Under the pieces are notes generated by a model. The model did no database searches, was not told where the DNA came from, and saw nothing but the letters and a program-made list of their open reading frames with translations. The translations under genes were made by a program, and so were the position numbers. Of a stretch of DNA of 64,000 nt, positions 36,549 to 49,443 are shown one piece after another; the first letter of the stretch is position 1; every line of letters begins with the position of its first letter. Source of the DNA: Chromera velia (Eukaryota > Sar > Chromeraceae); the NCBI GenBank assembly GCA_018398765.1, contig JAHBMJ010003728.1:2501-66500 (forward strand), in the 5' to 3' direction.

Positions 36549-39500
36549 ATGGACGATGCACTGCCAGGATTTTGTACGGGGGAACCCTCTGTGCGGTATG
36601 CGCTGGGAGGCACGATTGTATATCACGACTCTTTCCTACTCAAGTCGGAAGACGGCAAGTGAGTTGAAGCACCGATTCCATGTTAAACCCCGAAGTGTAT
36701 ATATCTCCGTGTTGAATGCGTTGCATGAACACTTCCCTTAATGAATGGCTCTCTTAATTGTGTGCAGTCCGATTTCTGGTAGTAGTAGCAGCGTCGAGGA
36801 TGCCCTCTGTGACTCTTCGGAACGCACTTCCCTCTCTCTTGACGCGAAATCTTCCTCGAAGCCCTCCGTGCAACGCCGCAACTCTGCAACACGAGACAAC
36901 ACTGCGTGCAGTAGAGCAAAGCAACGCCCTCCCCATTCTGTTGTCGCAACAGCTCCCTTCGATTCCTTGTCAAGCTCTCTCACCGTAACGACAGATAAGG
37001 AGAAGAAGAAAGAACTGTCGGAGGACGCCACGAGCGACTCAGGTCCTGGAACTCTCCTGGGAGAGGAGACAGCAGACATCTGCTTAGAACCTGCCGGAGC
37101 CACGCACCCAACCAGGGACCTGCTCCCTCTTGAAAAGTGCGGTGGGGGGGAGGAAGAAGAGCCATTCGAGAAGACGCCTGAGTGGAACGTCACTGACGGC
37201 TGTGTAAAGTTTCCAAAACACCCCCGACCAGGAATGCCGTGTTCTTTCCACTCCTTCAAGCCGAAAACGTCCAAACAGGTGTGTGAAAATCAAACGAGTT
37301 TCTGTATGTGTACGTGTGGACAGGATACAATACAAAGTAATGAGCCAGTAATTTGTGTGGATGTGGTGGATTCAAACAGGGCACGGCTCGCTCCCTCAGT
37401 ACAGTATGTCAAGATATGTTCCTTCCTTTCTTTTGAAAGCGGAGCCCGAATTGGACTTTCTTCATATCAAGCATCGAAAGAAATTCCGACCACATTGGAA
37501 AAGTTTTTCACATGCAGGTTGTCATTCGACTCGTATACATGCGATCGTCACCTTTCATGCTTTCATTTTCGCAACAGCTCGTGTATAAAGATCTGGACAA
37601 AATTTTGCAAAAGAACATGTTGTTTCTGTAATTCAACATTTCACTTCTGATTTGCAGAGCGTGTTTGTTTTTTTGCTTTTCGGCCGCTACGTTCGTCTTT
37701 ATATGACTGCACATTCTTCTCTTTTTTCACATAAATTTTCCCCTCTTTCAAGAGAAGCAAGAGGGCTTTTCCCTTTTTTCCTTGTATTGTGAAGGCCTCC
37801 GATACCACTTCCTCCTTTTCCTTCCCCTTCCAAATGAAAGCAGTTGACTATCCCGAGGACTTCGTTGGTCTTCAACTCTCTCTTCGAGTCGGGAAACCTC
37901 AAAATGGCGGTCAGTCGTCATTTCCCTCTCGGGGTCCACTAGTAGGTGCCTCTATCATCATGCACGCCGCTTCGGAAGAAGGCAACATTGCGTGCCTTCA
38001 TGGGTGTGTGCGTGCAACCGCATCACTTCGTGGTGAATCTCAGCACTGCCTCCCTCCATGATCACCGACTGACCTGTCGTCATATTCACGCATCGCCATT
38101 CAATGACAGCCATTTCCGCTGTCCCATGCATGAATTTTGTTTTCCTATGCCCAAATGAATTTCTTCCCCACATTGTCTCCGTACGTGTGTGTATCTGCAT
38201 CTGTGTGTGTTGACGACGTTGGAGCATGCATTCCCGATTGATGATTCCATGCAACGCAGGTGAGGGACCGTCAAGATCCCTCCGTCTACACTCTCGTCTT
38301 GAAATCGGATGGAGGACTCTCGAACAGACCGTGCCAATGGTCGGTCAGCCCTCCCGGCAGGCAGAGCTTTGGGCAGGCAAGAAGGCAGGCAGAGCTTTGG
38401 GCAGGCAAGAAGGCAGGCAGAACTTTGGGCAGGCAAGAAGGCAGGCAGAGCTTTGGGCAGGCAAGAAGGCAGGCAGAGCTTTGGGCAGGCGGGAAGGCAG
38501 GCAGAGCTTTGGGCAGGCGAGAAGGCAGGCAGAACTTTGGGCAGGCAAGAAGGCAGGCAGAACTTTGGGCAGGCGAGAAGGCAGGCAGAGCTTTGGGCAG
38601 GCAAGAAGGCAGGCAGAGCTTTGGGCAGGCAAGAAGGCAGGCAGAGCTTTGGGCAGGCGAGAAGGCAGGCAGAACTTTGGGCAGGCGAGAAGGCAGGCAG
38701 AGCTTTGGGCAGGCGAGAAGGCAGGCAGAAGTTTGGGCAGGCAAGAAGGCAGGCAGAACTTTGGGCAGACAGAAAAGCAGGGCGGGAGTACGAACAAAAT
38801 CCTTTCTGGCCCCATCGCAATGTCTTGTCGCACTTCCTTTTTTGCTCTCTTTCGCTCGAATACCCTCTGGTTTTGTGCTGCACGGAAATGTCGGTTTGAG
38901 ATACTTCGGTTGTCCTTGAATTCGCTTCATCTTGTTCTTTCCCTCGGTTGTCCTTGAATTCGATTCACCTTGTTCTTTCCCTCGGTTGTCCTTGAATTCG
39001 CTTCACCTTGTTCTTTCCCTCGGTTGTCCTTGAATTCGATTCACCTTGTTCTTTCCCTCGGTTGTCCTTGAATTCGCTTCATCTTGTTCTTTCCCTCGGT
39101 TGTCCTTGAATTCGATTCACCTTGTTCTTTCCCAAAGAGAGAGGCAGATCTACAGGGACACCAGCATGACAGAGGCGAGGAGGCACCTCAACCAGCAATG
39201 AGGAAGAGCATTGCTCTCCTCTCTATGGGCATGCAAAGACGGCCTGAACGAATGTTCTCTCACTGCTCTGTCCATGTTACCTTTCTCTCCTTCCTTCCTT
39301 CCTTCCTTCCTTCCTTCCCTTTAGGTACTACTTTGCCGTCTCCATCCGCGAGGCCGCACAGATACCCGGGACCAACGAGGGGGGGGGCGTCTCGTCCGGA
39401 GGCAATGGAGGAGAGAGGGAGAGGGAGAGGGAGACAGTTCAGTTCCGCCGAGGGGGAGAAGGGGGGGGGGGCACGAGTCACGGAGGAGCTCCTTCTGGGG

Positions 39501-40519
39501 TTAGGGGGAATTTGGCAAAGGTTGGCAGAATTTGGCAAGCGTGCTTTGATTTTTGCATACTGCCTCGCTAGCTGCATGCCTGCGAGACTTGTGGAGACAC
39601 GAGAAGAGGAGGATGGTTGCCTTGTATGATACATAAACAGACAGCAACAATGTACATCGCCATAGAATTAGAAGATAAGAAAACTTCAATTTGGAAATTG
39701 AACCGCTGTGGTGCAAGCCAGCGAGTCACTCACTACATTGGTTTTTGCCAACTCATGCAGTGCAAATTTGATCCACGATTTTCAAAGTGATTTGCGAACA
39801 GACAACAATGGGAAAAAGAACCATAGACACATCGAACGAGTTTGGCTTTCATTGTGTCAATCTCGTCCTCTCAGAAGGTGTGCATGCACACACATTTCTT
39901 GTGAGAACAATTTCGGCACGTTCTTGCTTCAGTTCTCTCCGCCCATTTTTCAAAGCATTTCTCCGCCTTCTCTCTTTTGTTCAGAGTTGACATCTGATAT
40001 GTTGAATGAATAAAGACGTCTGACTGAATCAAACTTCCTCCTGCCTGCAGGGAGGAGAAAGAGTCCGAGAGGGTCTGAGAGGAGGGAAGGCAGGAACCCG
40101 GCACGGACCTGTGGAGGAGGCTGAGGGACGTGACGGGACAGGAGGAGGAGAGGAGGGAAACGCGGTCCCTCCAAATACTTTCACGTAAGTAAGCCGGCAG
40201 AGAGAGAAGGAAGGACCTGCCCTGCGGTCTTCCTTTAGCCGTCTGCCTCTTTTAATTTGGCCTTCCTTTCCCTGTCTGTCTCTTTTACCTTGGAGATACA
40301 TTGACTCTTCCCTTCTGTCCTTTTCCTCCTTTCATATGGTCACAAAGTCGCACGATCGGCAGGATGCCACACGTCCTTGCTCTGCTGCTGACAATCGCCG
40401 GACGGAAATAGATCGCTTGATATCAATTCTGACTTGCCTGCCAGATGATCTGTCGATCGGCCGTCCTCATTTCCAGACCGTCATGGAACCTTTCGTCGAC
40501 TTTGTTTTTGATTCCCTCC

Positions 40520-40567
<48 letters not shown>

Positions 40568-41065
40568 ATGCACCCTGTACAGGTTCCGAATTGTCAATCT
40601 GAGCAAGCCGACCTCTTTGTACAGCCACGGCCTGTTGCCTCTGACCTTCTCGGAAGCAGAGAACCAAACAGGAACAACAACAGCTTCCCACTCGGACAGC
40701 ACCACCTCACCCCATGGAGATGATGCAGGGGAGGGTGGAGGGGGGAAAGAGAGCCGACAGAAACCGCGTGGATGGAGGAGACGGGGATCTGAGGTGCGGT
40801 ATGTGCAGAATTCTTTCCCGCGCACGCTGGACCTCTCCACTTGTAAAAGCACTTTACCAACTGCCAAGGACAAGGAGAAAGAAAGGGACAAAGATCGGGA
40901 CAAAGATAGAGAGAGAGAAAGGGACTTCTCGGACTACTACTTTACAGTCGAGTTCAAGTTCACATTCGAGAAAGTACCTGACACGGTCTACTTCTGCCAC
41001 AGCCACCCGTACACATTCACACACCTGCGGTTCGTCTTCTCTGCGTGTCGCTCTCTTCTCCCTTC

Positions 41066-41143
<78 letters not shown>

Positions 41144-44100
41144 ATGTCCTGTCTATTCTTGTGTGTCGCTCTCACAAGCCCCCCGTCCTCGCTGGCTCAT
41201 GCACGGATCTCTCTCTGCAGTCCTGGTTGCTTCTGGGCAGCCCGCCGTTTGTTTCGCTCCCTTCAGCACAAGTACTTCATTCTCTTTTCTTCGCAGGCTT
41301 TTCCCTCTCCTGGAGTTTTTTTTATCTCTCTCTTTCTGTAGAATGAAGCATCAAATTCAATTCTTTTCTTCTGGATGGTCTTGTTCTTTGTGATGGATGC
41401 CCCGAGATTCATTGAACGGTTCTGAAGACAATTTGATTCTCTTTAGGCTCATCCAACAATTTCTGTAGTCTGCAAAGAATGCAAATCTTGTGTTTTTGAC
41501 AAACAGCATTTAATTTGAAACCGTCGTTCTGCCGACCCGCCCGCAGGTCCGTCCTCTCGTTCATCAAGCAGTCGCGGCGGCTTCGGAGAATCTGCAGAGT
41601 CTCCGACCTCTGTAAGACAGAATCGGGCGTCCCCTGTCCGATCCTGACCATATCAGACGATGCGGACAGAGAGAGGGAAATTGAGGCGGAGTCTCAGGCC
41701 GGAGCAAAGGGAGGGACCAATGGTGGCGGTATACAGGGAGGAGGAAAGGTGGAGGGATGGAGTGGGAGTGGGAGTGTGATTCCGTTATCATCCTCAGCAG
41801 GTGCTGGCAGGGGGGCTGTGGGTGTGAAGGCTCGAGCCACCAAAGACCGAGACCGAGAGAAGGAGAAGGGGAGGGACAAAGAGCGGAATAATGGTGAGAG
41901 TGTTAGTCACCCGGGTGCGAGAGGGGGAGGCACGGACAGGGAGAGAGAGAGGGATCTCGGAAGGGAAACCACGACAACTGCGGATTCGGCGGAAGAAACG
42001 AGTGGAGGAAAGGCTGCTCTTGCTCAGCAACTGCCTCAAGGCAAGAAAGAAAAATTCACAGCAGCAGAAGTCTTGGGAGAGCTAGATTCCTCTCCGCCGC
42101 ACCTGTTCCTTCCTTCTGACCTTGAGTGTCTCCTCTCGCCTGTCGCTGGGCGTACAGTGATTAGGTCGGGCACTCTCTCTACAGCCGGAGTTCACGGAGG
42201 CGTGGTGGGGGGGAGCAGCAACGCCAGTGGCAATTGTTCTTCTTCTATCGGGACTCCAACGGGGTCTTCGAGAGCCCCTCCTTTGAGTCTGAAGCAGATA
42301 GGAGGAAAGAAAATGGGAATGATCATCACCTCCCGTGTCCACCCAGGGGAGACTAACGCCAGTTGGATCCTCCAAGGGTTCCTCTCATGGGCTCTCTCCG
42401 AACTTCCGGTAGGCTGTTGAAGAGCGAAATTCAGGCTTTTTTGGGAGGTGTGGATAGACGTGTGTGTGGTAGCTCATTGCCGTCTAGTCTTCTTGATGCA
42501 TCATTCATCTCGGCTAAATTCACCCTAGACTCCTCTGTGAATTTATTCTGTTCTTGCTGACTAGAGTCTGGTCGAATTTCCTTGTGCTTCCCACGCTTCA
42601 CGCTAAAGGCCTAGAAAGAAATAGACTAACAGCGATGGCGCATGATGATGATGATGGCCTTTTGTTCTCTCTGACCTTTTGTTCTTTCTTCCCCTGTGCC
42701 TGTCGAACCTTATCAAGACCTTCCCTCCCTGCTTGCTTCCTTTCCCTCTTACTTGTTCTTTGCAGGATGCGATCGAGATGAGAAAGAATTTTGTCATCAA
42801 GGTCATCCCGATGCTGAACATCGACGGGGTGGTTAGAGGAAACTATAGGTAGGTAGGTAAGAACGATAGTCGGTCGGTTGGTTGGGGAAATACAGGGGAG
42901 AAGCGGGCAGCCGTGGGAATAGAGGGATGGATGGAAGGACCCTTTGGTCGCCTTGTTGGAGGACTTCTTTCTTTCTGCAGATTAGGAAAATGTTTTGGAT
43001 TAGAAACCGACTGGTCGTCATTGAACTCTTTGAATTTGATTGTGCATGGGGTCATTCTGTTTCTTTCTTGTGAAGAGACTCTCTCTGTTCGTTTCCTTTC
43101 GTTTTTTTTGGCGAAGAGCTAGGGGGAGCTGGGTACTTTTTCAACTTCCATGAGGATCTTCGGTGGCCTTCTGCGAGTCCCCTTTTGTCTGTACGAATGT
43201 GGTTCACTTATCAGTATTCTCTGACACTGCTGCTTGGTCAACCCGATTTGCACTCCCCGCAAAATAATAAGTCACTGTCTTTTGTCTCCTCTGTATCGTG
43301 CATGCCCGTGTTTTGTTGCGTGCTGTTAAAGCAAATTAATGCGTTGTTCAAGGGAAATAAATCAAGACAGACCTACTTGAAACACATCTGATGCGTATGA
43401 ATACATGTATGTATGCATGCCTGCATGCAGGTGCAATCAGCTGGGGTATGATCTGAACAGACAGTGGGGGGATGCGCACCCGGACATGCACCCAACGGTG
43501 TTCGCTGCCAAGGTGATGGCTCGGCGGTTTCGTCGGCGTTCGGATTTGAACGTCTGGCTCTTCTTTGACATGCACGGACACTCTCGGAAGAGCCATGTGT
43601 TCACGTCAGCCACCAGTTCTTCCTTCGTCTCTCTCTCTCTCTGTCTTTCTTTCGTGCTTTCTGACTGACTGACTGACTGACTGACTGACTGACTGACTGA
43701 CTGACTCACTGACTGACTGACTGACTGACTGACTGACTAGCTTCTTCAGCATGCCCAGACAGAGACAGTCTCTGTCTGCTTGGTGAAAAAGCCGATCACC
43801 CACTCTGTGTGTGTCTGAGTGAAGACAACGTTGGAAAAAGGTGGAATTGATAGAAAGCATTTCATGAGATCTGCATGTATCGCATATACAGACGCAGTAC
43901 AGTCTTTGAATTTAAAGTTCAAAAATGGGAAGTCACAACCGCGGGACAAAATTACGACGTTGCGCGAAGCTTCGTCATACACGTGTTTTCCTGTTCGAAA
44001 GAATGATATTCTACATGAAATGAAAGGGACAGTCCAAAAAAGGTGAATCAAATGCGTGTCAGCGCCTATTGATGAAAGGATGAAAGGATGACGCACGCAC

Positions 44101-44602
44101 GCACGCAGATACTCGAACGGAGTCGAGGCATTCCAGCATCCGTCGTTGTGCGGAAAGAAGGTGCGGGCCTCCCATTTCTCGGACCTGTTCGGGAAGAGAT
44201 GTGCCTGGTTCTCCCCTCCCGGTCAGTCCGTCCTTCAGTGCAGTGATTCGATTCGCTGTGTCTATTTCGCGAACGAAGGAAGGCTCTCTGTGCTCCTCAG
44301 TGACTCTCTGAAGGGTGCAGAGGATGGGTACTCTCCATTCCAAATCGTCACATCTGTCCGGTAGACCCTTTCTCGCATCACATGGCGTAAGAGAGGAAGA
44401 GACAGCTCGAGAGGAGAATTCCAGCCTGAAATGTGAGAGAAAAAAACATCGATCAAACTGTTCCGCTGGCCTGCTTTTTTTTTTTTCATCTATCTTCGCG
44501 GTTGCACAGGTGTGAGGGCGAGAAAGAAGGGTCTCTTCTTTTGTGCCTCTATCGCCTCTCCCGCCGTCCCTCCCTTTATCCATCCATCCATCCATCCATC
44601 CT

Positions 44603-44651
<49 letters not shown>

Positions 44652-47387
44652 ACTGTAAGTATCGGATCGAAAAGCTTCGGGAAGGTACAGGGAGAGTGGT
44701 CGCCTGGAAGGAGTTGGAGATTCCCTTCTCATTCACACTCGAGGCCTCTCTCTTTGGTTCCAATGGGGTGCACACGCGGCCCCTCGGGAGTTCTGTTCTG
44801 TGCCAACAGGGGGCTGCGGGAACGGGGGCAGGGGCACAGCAGAAGAGAAACACAGGCAGGAAGGAAAAGGACAGGCACAAGGAAAAGGGAGGAGAGCGAA
44901 AGGGAAGCTCCAATGAGGCAGCAGTGGAATCGCATCACACACCCAATGCGACTGCGACCTCAACTTGTGGGCGTTCCACAACTGTTGGAGGAGACTCTTT
45001 GTCCTTCTTTCCGGGGTCTGCCTCTGCTTCTCTGAGGGGAAACGAGACTGCAGAGGAGACTGTCGGGCCTCTACAGGATTCTGCTTCGGGTGCTCGGTCT
45101 GGCTCTTTCTGTGTCCGCACAGAGACGGACGAGGCCAGGGAGGAAAAAGAAAAGGAGAAGGAAAAGGAAAGAGAAAATGTTCCAGACACTTCGATGACCT
45201 CTGCCTCAACTCGCGAAGAAAGAGAGCGACAGATGCTCAGACGCAGAGAAAGAGAGCGGGAGAAAGAACGTCAACCCAAACAGATGCAAGGGGGGGGGGC
45301 AACAGGACGGAATGGCAGCAGCGTCCACGGCATGGGAGGGGGCATCAACGGCACAGACTGCAGTGGGGCAATTGGGTCGCCCCAGGCCGCAGAGTACGCG
45401 CACTTCACAATGAATTCACTCAGGTGGACTGGTAAGTCAATTTCATCATAACCCAGAAACCTCGACGCTTTGCTTTCTCAGTAAAAACCAATGCAGCGAA
45501 ACACCAGGAAAAAAGGCCATTCTTGTACTTCGATCTATTTGCTTGAATTAATTCTTCTGCTAATTAAGCGTTTGCATGGAAGGAAATCGGATGTGTGTGG
45601 ATGAGAAGAAATAGAGTTTGATTCTTTCCGAAAGAATCTTTGAAACCTTTTTCCCTTGCGCAGTGGATACATACAACATGAACAGCCCGATTGATGTCCC
45701 TCCCTTGCTCTTGTTCTCATGCTGTGGTGCAGGTGTACTCTTCGGACAGTCTGTGATCGACTTCACACACTTCCTTGGAAACCCCCAACTCGATATTCTC
45801 TCCACACACGCATCCGCAGAGGCCACCGTACCCCTACAGCAACAGCAGGCTGCTGCATCCACAAATGAAAAAGACAAACACAGCAACACCGGCCCAGGCA
45901 TTCCTGGAGGAGGGGGGGCGCATCTCACAGCCTCCTCCGCGGGGGGAGGTGGGTCTGTGGTGCTTCCACCAAGAGCAACTGCTGCCCGCTGTCCCCCCCC
46001 TCCCAGTTGTTCCAATGTCAATGCAGGGGGAAAGGGTCAGCAGGGGAGGAGGTCCCAGTCGTTCCTCCACAACACCAACAACCCAAATCATCGCGTCATT
46101 CCACCGACTGATGTCTCAGGCCCTGCCCCGATTTTGCCAGTGGAGTTTTTGGAGACAGGGGAAATCCTCAATTGGTCTTCCTCTTCTTCCTCCCAGTCTC
46201 CATCTGCTGCAGCGTTGGGATCCTCATCAGATGCTGCGTCCAGCCATCCCCGTGTTCACAGAGAGGGGGAAGAAGAAATTGGAAAACCAGGGAAGCAGAT
46301 AGGAGTCAAACAGATTGATGTAACACTGGTAGGAGAGACAGAGATGAGCAGAGTGAAGCCTAGGGGAGGAGGAGGGAGAGCTGCAGGTGGAGGTGGGCCC
46401 GTCGCACTTTCCAAACAGTCCATATCCTTTGCCCTTCCCCCGTCTCCAGTCCCTGCTGTTGCTTCTGCCCCCTGCGGCCGTCGCATCCTCCGAGGCGCCC
46501 CCGACAGATTGCAGCAGGGAGGGGTAGGATCAACACAGGGCGACAGAGAGAGGGAAAAGGGGAAAAAAACAGAGAAAGATAAAACACCCGGTGGCGGCTT
46601 CCGAGACCGGAAGAAACCCACTGGGGGTGCAGTCAGTGTGCGACCGTCTCCAGCCGCACGAGCCGACGTGTCTCGAGTCTCTGTCGACGCGTGTTGCAGT
46701 GTTGCAAACAGTTCTGAGCCCCAGGCTGGGGCCAACAAGCAAACGACGTCTGCACACCTCCAATCAAAGAAAAGAGACTCTGTAAGAATCAAGACCCGCC
46801 TCAGAACTGCAGCACTGCAGGCCGTCAACTCACAGCACGGGGGCAGTCCTACAGCAGCCGACGCAGCAGCTGCACCGACGACGAAGAAGCCGAACAGTCA
46901 GATGGCAGTTGCAGACTCTCAGTCTGACACACTGAAGAGAAATGGTGGCCCACAGAGTCACAGCCAGAGTCCCCTGTCTCACTCGCACGCATTGTCTCCT
47001 TCTTTTCCTCCCTTCACGGACTCCTTTTCCTTCCCCTTTGCCTTTTCATCAGCTCCAACTACCAGCATCAACCTGCACGACGGTAACGGAAGTTCCCACG
47101 CAAGACCGTCTGAGGGTGACACCCATCCTCACCTCGCCCCCTCATCCACTGCAGCGAAGACCCTGGCTGCTGCCTCGATTCCTCTTCCCCTCGGCTCCCT
47201 CCCTGCCCAGTGCGCCCACATACTGAGTCTCCACAAAAACAACAGCCACGCGGCCTCGGCCTCAGCGGCTGAGCAGGGGGCGATAAAGCAGAGGCACGTG
47301 CGTGGAGTCGGAACCCAACCGTCTCTTCCGATGGCAGCAGACCGTCGCTCAAAGCTCTCTGCGGCGATGCCGCATCAGAGAGCCTAA
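36549..47387 (+). CDS. cytosolic carboxypeptidase (peptidase M14, tubulin deglutamylase type), 13 exons
   Basis: A zinc carboxypeptidase of the CCP/AGBL group, which in other eukaryotes removes glutamates from tubulin tails and other proteins. The conserved N-terminal beta-sandwich is read across exons 3-7: LFESGNL, then QWYYFAVSI, TFRIVNLSKPTSLY and FCHSHPYTFTHLR. The catalytic domain shows HPGETNASW (zinc His and Glu, exon 8), IPMLNIDGVVRGNYR (exon 9), DLNRQW with FFDMHGHSRKSHVF (zinc His, exon 10) and EGTGRVVAWK with SFTLEAS (catalytic Glu, exon 12). All key residues are present. The predicted length is 1,736 residues; much of it is low complexity: charged Arg/Glu/Lys runs in exons 7, 8 and 12 and a Ser/Pro/Ala-rich tail of about 550 residues in exon 13. 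Which AGBL subgroup it belongs to is not clear, so no symbol is given. Confidence 0.92.
38355..38790. repeat. 28-bp minisatellite in carboxypeptidase intron 4
   Basis: About fifteen tandem units of the form GCAGGCAGAGCTTTGGGC then AGGCAAGAAG, varying at two or three positions (AGAGC/AGAAC, CAAG/CGAG). Open frames on both strands across it are repeat artefacts. Confidence 0.95.
38907..39133. repeat. 38-bp minisatellite with two-unit higher order, same intron
   Basis: Six units begin CGGTTGTCCTTGAATTCG and end CTTGTTCTTTCCCT. Odd units carry GCTTC and even units GATTC, so the real period is about 76 bp. Confidence 0.95.
40517..40566 (+). repeat. (CT)n(GT)n tract near carboxypeptidase intron 6 acceptor
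   Basis: A CT run then a GT run end 16 bases before the acceptor CAG at 40580-40582. Confidence 0.9.
41066..41140. repeat. (CT)n(CA)n(GT)n microsatellite in carboxypeptidase intron 7
   Basis: Successive CT, CA and GT runs lie just after the exon ending at 41029. The CA and GT runs could pair as a hairpin. Confidence 0.9.
43664..43740. repeat. GACT tetranucleotide repeat in carboxypeptidase intron 10
   Basis: About eighteen CTGA/GACT units with one variant unit, shortly after the donor at 43605. Confidence 0.95.
44601..44651 (+). repeat. (CT)n(GT)n tract forming the intron 11 acceptor of the carboxypeptidase
   Basis: The CT run and GT run lead straight into the CAG acceptor at 44649-44651. 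The following exon begins the EKLREGTGRVV catalytic segment. Confidence 0.9.
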
Positions 47388-47780
47388 GCAATGAAATGTT
47401 ACTGCTGCCTCACTGACGTTGCTCCCGCCTTCCACAGGTCGAGAGATTCCGCTTCGTTTAGGGTTCTCTAGAGGGTTCTTTGTCGAAGCCTCTTTCTGCT
47501 GTGTTGAATGTGTTATACGCAATTTGTAACGCAAAAATGACGGCCGTGACGATGTTAGCCTGAAGCTGCGCTCTTTAAAAAACTAGGCAAGAAGCATTCA
47601 AAGAAGAATACTTTATTAAATGGCTCCACTGTACAAATGATAAGGCTTGTTATTGTATACTGCAAATTCTTTCTATTGCTATGCGCTACTTAAGCACAGC
47701 TAGAAAGAAAATAGAAATTAAATGAATTGATTGTGGTTTAAAGTAATACTGAGCAAAAGAGAATCGTGTGCATCACTCGC
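47388..47780. other. 3' flank of the carboxypeptidase gene
   Basis: Probable 3' UTR and terminator region, AT-rich from about 47570. No further gene was seen. Confidence 0.5.
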
Positions 47781-47808
47781 CTTCATAACCTAATGGTTAG
47801 TATACAAC

Positions 47809-49443
47809 TAGTGACCATGTTTGATTTGATTTGATTTGAGGTAGGGCTTAAGCTCAAATCAAATATCCAGTCACGGAGGACCTAGTGTTTAAAGACCTAT
47901 CAAATACGATCAAATATTTTATCAATATGACTTTCAACCTCAAATATGAAGGTCCCGAAAAAACTTTTACAAGTACCGATCCGTCACGCATGCTGATTCA
48001 AATGAAAAAACCTAAATCTTGATGGTTTGCTCTCAAAAAAAAAACGTTTTGAGCTGTACTGAAATTGATGTTTCACCCCCTTTTACTTCATGCAGAGGTA
48101 AACCAATCAGCTCAACGTTTTTTCGAACAGCTGTGTTAACTTTTCTGGTGCTGGAACATCTTTTACGGCCCCCTTTTTGAGCGTCTACAAACATTTTACA
48201 CCCCGTAAAGACATGTCACACAATCCAACAGGGTCGAACGGGAAGAAAGAGGCATTTGTTTTTAGAGCCAGGTACGCAAAAAAAATCAGGGTTGCTTTTT
48301 TGGTCGGTAACAGGTCTAGTCTACCGGCAATTGCCGGTAACCGGTAATGGCCTCAGTCTGCCTTCCTTTTACCAACAAAAAAAATAATAAAAATTAGGGT
48401 CCCCCCCAAAAAAAATTCGTCTGCGGCACCAACCTTCAAAAACATGTTTTTAAGTGTTTATTGGCATTTGAAAAGCCTATTCACACATACATAAAAAATA
48501 AAAAAAAATATTTAAAAAATATAAATTTTTAACTGCTTCACCCTTATAAGTGGCAAAAAGTTCTAACAGCTCTATGACAGCGTCTGTCCAACAACTACTC
48601 TCTTTTTTGACTTTGCTTCATCTCTCACTATTCTGTATCTCTGTTACAGTCTGTATATCAGGCCTTGACCATCGTTAGAGAGCGATCAAAGTAAGAGATG
48701 GAAAAAGTCTACTTCTTTCTAAAAAACGAGGAGATGGTAAGTCTGCGGCTTTATACTTACGCAGCCCCTGCCCGGTTTGCTGAGGGGGGAGGAGCAAGAA
48801 GAACATTGCCTCCTCATAGTCATTGCGGCTGTGGCCATTACGGCCAGCGGTTCTTTGTCTTTGGGCGCCAAGTGCAAAACGGAACCCATCGCTTCGACCT
48901 GCGTCATCTTCAAGCACACTGGCCGCATAGCTGTCCCTATAGATGACGTATTGACTTTTTGAATTGACGTCAAGTCTAGCCTTAAGTGATTGATTGATTG
49001 ACCTATAATCTAGGACTTAGGTTATTGAAAAGTGTTAGTGGCTGTTAGAATTCTGCCAAGTCTTTGCTAACTGCCAGCAAACTCTGCCAATAACTACCGG
49101 TTACTGGTAATAAAGCTTGTCTACCGCCGAAAAAATCGGCAACCCTGAAAAAAATATAGCCTACGTAACTGGTGTATATACACTGCCATACAGGCATATT
49201 TTTTTTACGGAACTGATAAGTTATAATTTTATATATATTTTTCTAAATTTTTGCAATACACATCAGAAATGTTCTAATAACTATTGTCATGAGAAAAATG
49301 ATCAGAGTGACAGTAAGTCAGTGACACAGTGAGGAACCTTAAGAGGTTAACCTCAAATCTTACCTCAAATATCAAATATTTGAGGTTGAAGCTCAAATCA
49401 AATCAAATCAAATTAAATATAATCAAATCAAACATGGTCACTA
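47809..49443 (+). mobile_element. internally deleted hAT derivative, copy 2, with 8-bp target duplication
   Basis: It has the same ends as the element at 29078-32016 (TAGTGACCATGTTTGATTTG and its inverse). It is flanked by a perfect 8-bp duplication TATACAAC at 47801-47808 and 49444-49451. The transposase body is missing: only about 480 bp of the left side and 290 bp of the right remain around a nested insertion. Without that insertion it is about 770 bp long and non-autonomous. Confidence 0.88.
48287..49147. mobile_element. second hAT-like element nested in copy 2
   Basis: Ends CAGGGTTGC and GGCAACCCTG are inverted and resemble common hAT termini. The element is flanked by 8-bp duplications AAAAAAAT at 48279-48286 and 49148-49155. 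Subterminal CCGGTAA words recur near both ends. It is 861 bp long, with no transposase; a GC-richer stretch at 48750-48930 gives only short open frames. Confidence 0.8.

Larger units (their letters stand above)
36549..47387 (+). other. carboxypeptidase exon map
   Basis: Exons: 36549-36658, 36768-37278, 37844-37909, 38260-38339, 39325-39520, 40051-40184, 40583-41029, 41547-42408, 42766-42848, 43431-43604, 44109-44221, 44652-45431, 45733-47387 (TAA at the end). Phases agree at every junction and the sum is 5,211 nt, divisible by three. The Trp of QWYYF is split across the intron 38340-39324, which strongly supports exon 4 despite the huge repeats that follow it. Exon 5 could end a little earlier (another in-phase GT lies just upstream), and exon 6 rests on phase and the CACGTAAGT donor rather than on conserved residues. 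Confidence 0.85.

Noticed and set aside
38086-38930. Long open frames on both strands with repeated Lys/Ala/Leu/Pro/Phe or Gln/Ala/Arg motifs
   Set aside because: They are translations of the 28-bp minisatellite inside a carboxypeptidase intron; flanking exons join in phase across it.
38907-39133. Regular 38-bp repeats resembling a CRISPR array
   Set aside because: Units are contiguous with no spacers, and the host is eukaryotic.
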